Source of the DNA: Morchella semilibera
Lineage: Eukaryota > Ascomycota > Pezizomycetes > Pezizales > Morchellaceae
DNA length: 64,000 nucleotides
Reading direction: 5' to 3'
Assembly (NCBI GenBank): GCA_009192285.1
Contig: WBVU01000003.1
Location: forward strand, 2,201,973-2,265,972
Positions 58,845 through 64,000 of the stretch are shown one piece after another (within the stretch, counting starts at the first letter, position 1; each line of letters opens with the position of its first letter). The translations under genes were made by a program, and so were the position numbers. A model generated the notes under the pieces. That model did no database searches, was not told where the DNA came from, and saw only the letters and a program-made list of their open reading frames with translations.

Positions 58845-59848
58845 TGTTTAAGGACTCAGCGCCACCAAAGTTTATTTGATGCCAGAAGCCACAACGGATT
58901 ACTTAGCGCTCCAAATTACTCTTTATATACAGAACTCTCAATGATGGGATATATGCAACCCCTCATCAGGGCTCATTGAGCCCTCCACCGATTAAACCAC
59001 TTGGTTCGTATAATCCGTACTGTCCCCATCAGCGAAGATAATTTAAACAGGCATTAGAAGATAATTATAAAAATTCACCGTCTCAATTACTCAATAGATA
59101 ATCCAAGATGCCTCTGTGGCATGTGCGCCAAATAAGGAAGCTCAGCATGTGCCTCGGCGGTAGTTACATGTAGGTAGGTACACTCCACCTTTTGTGACAA
59201 CCATATTGGTTGGACATGCAACGATCAATTCAAGCTTAAATTAAGCTCCTCTTCTCGGAGGCATCCGAGATATCCTGGTTGGAAGGTTCGGATGAGGCGC
59301 TGGCCCTTGCGGAGATTATTAACGGTTAGAGACGGGGTAAGGTCCGACACAGTTCAATGATTTCATTGGTTACTGTGCCCCGATCAGACGTTATATCTCC
59401 TATGAGATGCCGAAATCTCTACCTTTATTTATCGAATCGATCACGATATCGATATCTGATCAGGTAACTCAGGATAAACCTCAACCATCTGTTCTTCCTA
59501 AACAGATGCTTGGCCCTGGAGATATGGATGCTAACAGCTAGGCCAGCCACTTCATACCGTGGTTATGATAACTTCCTTCCGTTTAAAATAGCGGGGCCGG
59601 CCGTTGTTTTGTGGCATGCAACTATAACCCCGGAAGCGATCTACACAAAGAGATGGAATGCATAATTTTTCGAGACCCCCAACCTCAACCAACCACCCAC
59701 TCCATCTATCCTAGAGATAATCTTGGCCAACTGCGGACAGCACCGTAGATATTCTCTCATTGTTCAAACCTGATATCACGGAATAGTACCATGATCAATT
59801 TTGGCAGGTCGTTTTTGCTCAGGGGAGCTGTTAACTACCATGTAGAAA
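58845..59848. other. Spacer, no gene seen
   Basis: No supportable gene. A TTACATGTAGG site lies at about 59164. Confidence 0.4.
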
Positions 59849-59860
59849 ATATATATAAAG
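59849..59860 (+). promoter_or_regulatory. TATA-like box of the choice-of-anchor-B-like gene
   Basis: ATATATATAAAG lies about 83-93 bp before the ATG at 59942, a normal distance for a fungal core promoter with a short 5' UTR. Confidence 0.5.
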
Positions 59861-59941
59861 TTGGATGTTTCTTTGTCAAATTGTCCTGCAGCCCTTCCAC
59901 ATTCTTCAAGCAAGTCTCAACGACCTCGCATTTCTATCAAA

Positions 59942-61648
59942 ATGAAGTTCTTTTCGTTAGCCACCACCGCTTTGTTAGCTGCATCTCTCGATTCCGCCCT
60001 GGGTCGAGAAATTGCAAATCCAGCCCGGCAGGAAAACTATGATAATGGTGAAATGCACATGACAATCATGAGAAATAAGAGACACAGCTTCGACATTCAT
60101 CGGGAAACAGGTGCATACAACTCGTCGGCATATCCCAAAATTACAGAATACAGCCCTTGCATTGATGGTATTTCTGCCGGGCAGTTCAGATGCAATAACG
60201 TGGACTTGGCATACTTTGCATCTCATGCAGATTTGGGAAGTACTACTGGCGAGGGTAGCAGTAGTTGGGGATGGACTTCGCCAGATGGACGAGAGTTTAT
60301 CATTGTTGCACAGGTACGTGTAGTCACTTGCTTCAAGCCTTTTCGAACTTTTTGACTAACATTTCTAGGCCGACGGTGCTTCTTTCTCTGAAGTGCTACC
60401 AAATGGCCATTTGGATTATCTCGGGAGACTCCCGCAACAAAGCACACCCGAAATCTGGCGTGGTTTGTGGCCAAATACTTTACCATACCCCCAGGGTATC
60501 CTCTTACTAATCTTTTGTAGAAATCCGTGTCATGGACAATTATGCTGTCATTGGTTCTGAGGCCGTCAACCACTATGTCCAGATCTTTGACATGAGGAAA
60601 CTTCTCAGGATTGAGGAAAAGGAAAAGCCTAAAACCTTTAGCACCTCCAGTGATCTCACTAGTTTATTTACTGGACTCCCCATCGGAAGAACTCATAATA
60701 TTGTTGTCAACAACGACCTGAAGTATGCCGTAGCAGTAAGGGTTTCTTTCAGTGCACGGGTCTGACAAACACTAACACTTGAAAAGGTCGGTGCTGCACC
60801 CCGTAACAGCACCTGTAAATCCGGTCTAATCTTCATCGACCTCACCAATCCCTCAAACCCTACCAGTCCAGGGTGCGCTGAACAGGATGGGTACGTCCAC
60901 GACGCCCAATGCCTTCTTTACAAAGGCCCTGATACTCGCTACCACGGAAGAGACATCTGTTATGGTTATAACGAGGATACTCTCACCATGTATGTAAACC
61001 CTAGAGCACCCATCCACTTTCCACGGCCACTAACACACCAAATAGCTACGACGTAACCAACAAGAAGAACTCAACGATAATTTCCCGTACCGGATACACT
61101 GGCGCCAGTTATACGCACCAGGGCTGGCTTCTTGACACTGAGAACCAAGAGTACCTTATCATGGACGATGAATACGATGAATACGATGCTGTCGGTCCCG
61201 CAGCTGACGGGTTCCCCGTAACCTACATCTGGGATATCAGGGACCTGACTGCGCCCAAACAAACTGGGTACTACAAGTCAGGCCAGGTTTCAATCGACCA
61301 CAACCAATATATATTGAACGGAAAGGCCTATCAATCAAACTATGGCGCTGGCTTAAGAATTCTGGATGTTTCAAGCATTCCATCGGACCCCACTGGTGCA
61401 GGTGTGAAGGAGATTGGATTTTTCGATGGTGAGTTCCTTTCTTCCTTTTTTCTTTTTCTCTTTTTCCCAACTTAATAAGAATTAAAACTAACGAAGTACT
61501 AGTTTACCCTGAGGATGACAATGAGCCTAGAAATGGTGTATTGGACTTTGTGGGGTCATGGTCATCTTATGCATTGTTTAAGAGTGGGTGGATTGTGGTA
61601 AATACTATTGAAAGGGGTGCATTTGTTGTTAAGTACACGGGATCATGA
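59942..61648 (+). CDS. Secreted choice-of-anchor-B / LVIVD-repeat-like protein
   Basis: Exons 59942..60313, 60369..60462, 60521..60735, 60787..60989, 61046..61428, 61503..61648; introns 51-74 nt; 470 aa with frame kept. Residues 1-21 are a signal peptide (FSLATTALLAASLDSALG). Repeated blade-like units follow: EFIIVAQADGASFSEV, IRVMDNYAVIGSEAVNH with VQIFDMRKLL, GLIFIDLTNP, YEHxx-type segment replaced here by YVHDAQCLLYKGPDTRYHGRDICYG, then THQGWLLDTENQEYLIMDDE, TYIWDIRDL, YGAGLRILDVS and FVGSWSSYALF. This order matches secreted proteins annotated as choice-of-anchor B or regulatory-P-domain proteins, probably a beta-propeller on the cell surface or outside. Biochemical role unknown. Donor GTTTGT of intron 2 was chosen because it restores IWREIRV. 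Confidence 0.85.
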
Positions 61649-62387
61649 TTTATGTTTTTTTTTATGAGGGCCACACAAAGCTACATATGTACATGTACTT
61701 AGTAGCTAGCCCGCATCTTGTTTATGCATACATGTATTCATGTGAGACGTATATATTATTTACATCAGTTATCAATTAGGACGATATTAAAAAATCCAAG
61801 TGAGTGTCTAAAAGGTTTTTTTGTCATGAAATGTCATCCTACGAGTGATCGGTGATGATTATTCTTATACGGCCTCTGATCCTCAAATATTTAGTCCTGT
61901 ACGGCACTAGACATGTACATGTAGATATCGGTATATCAGGATCCTAAGCTATAAGCACGTACCTGAAAACAACTCTTTGACAGTATTTCTATATAGGTAA
62001 CTGAGACCACCACTACCACTACCACCTAAAACTTATATGTTATCAACCGAATTCTTAAAAAAATGAACCTGACCTATTCGTGATGAATTATAACAATTAC
62101 ATGTATAAAAATCATGAGGCCTTTTAGTTCAATTATTCAGGTATATACAACTGTATTTGCAATATTAGGTCCCGGTACAGAAAATACTCTATATATACCA
62201 CTTTCGGAGGCTGCAGATCATAAATGGGTTTAGCTTAAATATTCTACGGCCCCCTTAGCAATTAATGTCACTACATTTTATTTTATTCACTTGTCAACTC
62301 TCTCCTCAAACCTCATCATCCCACGATATCAAAATTTCATCAACTCTATCACCACGTGCACATCAACTACTTTCTTATAACCTAGCC
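61649..62387. other. Intergenic region
   Basis: ACATGTA palindromes occur at about 61688, 61728, 61911-61922 and 62098. The left part should carry the 3' UTR of the secreted-protein gene and the right part the promoter of the small acidic-protein gene. No gene seen. Confidence 0.45.
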
Positions 62388-63128
62388 ATGGATAAAACCA
62401 ACGCCAACGGGGATTCTGCTGTGAGTACTTTGCTAGAATTTATACAAAAGGTAACAAATGCACTGACACTTACATCCTTACTAGACCCCGCCTCTAAACA
62501 CTGAGCAAGACTTGACTAAACAGGCCAGTGATGAGACCGACGCAGAATTCTCCTCCTTTGTACGTAAACCCCTAAGAAATAAATGGAAAATACTTATGCT
62601 GATACTCAAACTGGCCTCTAGAACCCACCGCTATCCGTTGCGGAACCCCTCATGGCTAAATTCTTTGCCCTTGCCGATGAACGTGGCTCCCGTTATTCCA
62701 CTTCCTGGACCTATCATCTCAACCGCATCATGATTATCTACGATCTAAAATGGGCCGAAAATCCGCTCTATATTCCCCAGAGTTTCGGCCACGAAATGCT
62801 CAAATACACCTTCATGCCCCAGGATATCCTCGAGGCCAAGGTGGCTGCAGCGATCGCTGAGTATGAGCGTGAGCACATGCAGGAGGTTCTGAAACGTGCT
62901 CAGGAGGTTGAGGTTGAGGAGGGGGTTGGTGAGAAAAAACAGGATGAAGAAGAGGCGGCGGCGGCGGCGGCGGCGGCTGAGAAGAAGCGACAGGAGCGTG
63001 AGTTGGACCTTGAGATTGAGAGAGTAGTCGACGAGTACATTGAAGGGATTGAACTCGCCGAATTTGATGATGATGACGATGAGGATGAGGACGCCGAGGA
63101 CTTCTGTTGGAGTGGGGATGAGGAATAA
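62388..63128 (+). CDS. Small helical acidic protein of unknown function
   Basis: Not recognised. Exons 62388..62420, 62485..62559, 62622..63128; introns 64 nt (GTGAGT..CTAG) and 62 nt (GTACGT..CTAG), all phase 0; 204 aa. After a short disordered start comes a segment that looks folded (MAKFFALADERGSRY, then NRIMIIYDLKW, FGHEMLKYTFMPQDI), then a long charged helix with an alanine run encoded by (GCG)n at about 62953-62978, ending in an Asp/Glu block. The clean phase-0 splices and ATG context (CTAGCCATGG) support a real gene despite the unknown family. The alanine and Asp/Glu tracts may vary in length between strains. Confidence 0.65.
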
Positions 63129-64000
63129 AAGGTGCAGTTACAGGGAAGAGTTCGAGTAATAGAATATCTTTCTCTGTTGTTACATCTTGTGCCGGTTAGG
63201 AATTTAATGAAGAAAAATACGGTTCTACATCTTTAAGGCGAATTTCGAGTTTTAGACATCCATGATCCAGGAAACTCATGAGACATCACTCGCTCTATGT
63301 CTAGAGCCTGCACCAACCCATATGACCTTCACTAGCTGCCCTTTGGTTTTTTACCCATGATCCCGTGAAATTCGAGTTATGGGTTTGTCGTGCCCTTCTA
63401 TATCACCTACTAGCCATTTCAATATATATATATCAACAATTACAAGTGTTATTGAACACTGGCTCGGCTTTGTAATTACAAATCAAATATGGATATATTC
63501 AAACCACAATACTTTCTACCTTACACTCTACTCTAGCTATGGCTATAGATCGAATCTGACTTTGCGTGCACATCTCCCCCGAGCCAATCTCAGATCATTA
63601 ATACAACCAACAGCTAGTAGGCACACATGGTTCTGCACTCAGCGTAATATGGGTCGATCGTGCCAAGGAGCATCTCACCAGCATGTAAGAATGCTGATAT
63701 CTGATGTACAGATGTTAACAACCCCACCGTGATTGGTCGTTTATGATCAATAAGGCAGCAATGCAACGTGGGCGAAAATATGCTTACCGCTGACATGACA
63801 CACATGCCCTGCGGCTGCGGAGTTTGTAGCCGATATCTTCTAAGGCCTGCATAGTGCGGATTTCTGGATGCAATCGGAGAGATGGATATAATTTATTGGG
63901 TTGCGCTTACAGATTACCATACGTTTTATTCCGTTGTATATGCCAATGATATCCAAAAGAATTAAAGCCCCTCTATCCCTTTAAGACATTACAGGAACCC
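63129..64000. other. Right-hand end of window, no gene seen
   Basis: The open frame 63379..63732 (plus) has no recognisable features and overlaps a minus-strand frame of similar quality. The first 100-200 bp should be the 3' end of the preceding gene. Confidence 0.4.

Overview
The window reads as nuclear DNA of a filamentous ascomycete. The protein families (LaeA-like methyltransferase, histidine acid phosphatase of the phytase type, App1-type phosphatidate phosphatase, fungal CorA-like transporter, DUF2293 protein, NACHT/ankyrin protein) and the short introns (mostly 47-98 nt, GT-AG, often with CTAAC- or CTGAT-like branch sites) are typical of Pezizomycotina. Gene-poor spacers, many introns per gene and frequent TACATGTA-like palindromes make me suspect Pezizomycetes (morel/truffle group), but that is inference. 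All splice models were worked out by hand from frame continuity, splice signals and family resemblance, with no transcript evidence.

Layout. 1-15 kb is gene-poor and repeat-rich: a roughly 300-bp degenerate tandem array, small inverted-repeat (MITE-like) elements, a 20-bp perfect satellite and the tail of a Tc1/mariner-type transposase; the only good gene there is a multi-pass membrane protein (5420..3704, minus). At 16.0-17.3 kb lies a membrane RING-finger gene with a tandemly duplicated exon-intron unit. At 18.3-19.7 kb there is a broken N-terminal half of a fungal subtilisin-like gene, and at 20.6-24.35 kb a broken NACHT-ankyrin-ZZ (NLR-like) gene. From 24.4 to 32.5 kb I see only repeats, inverted-repeat elements and microsatellites.

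From 32.6 kb on, well-formed genes appear between long spacers: CorA-like transporter (plus, two apparent frameshifts at C-runs), LaeA-like methyltransferase (minus, 11 exons), a 7-kb spacer with three elements, DJ-1/PfpI-like secreted protein (plus), histidine acid phosphatase (minus), App1-like phosphatase (minus), fatty-acid-hydroxylase-superfamily protein (minus), DUF2293 protein (minus), a secreted choice-of-anchor-B-like protein (plus) and a small acidic protein (plus). These look like independent housekeeping or accessory genes; nothing supports a biosynthetic cluster, and the LaeA-like gene has no backbone synthase beside it here.

Most notable points: the duplicated exon-intron unit in the RING gene; the LaeA-like gene with an inferred 14-nt micro-exon and 36-nt intron; the NLR-like relic, several of whose frame breaks sit in homopolymers; and the small inverted-repeat elements, two with Harbinger-like termini and 3-bp TTA/TAA target duplications.
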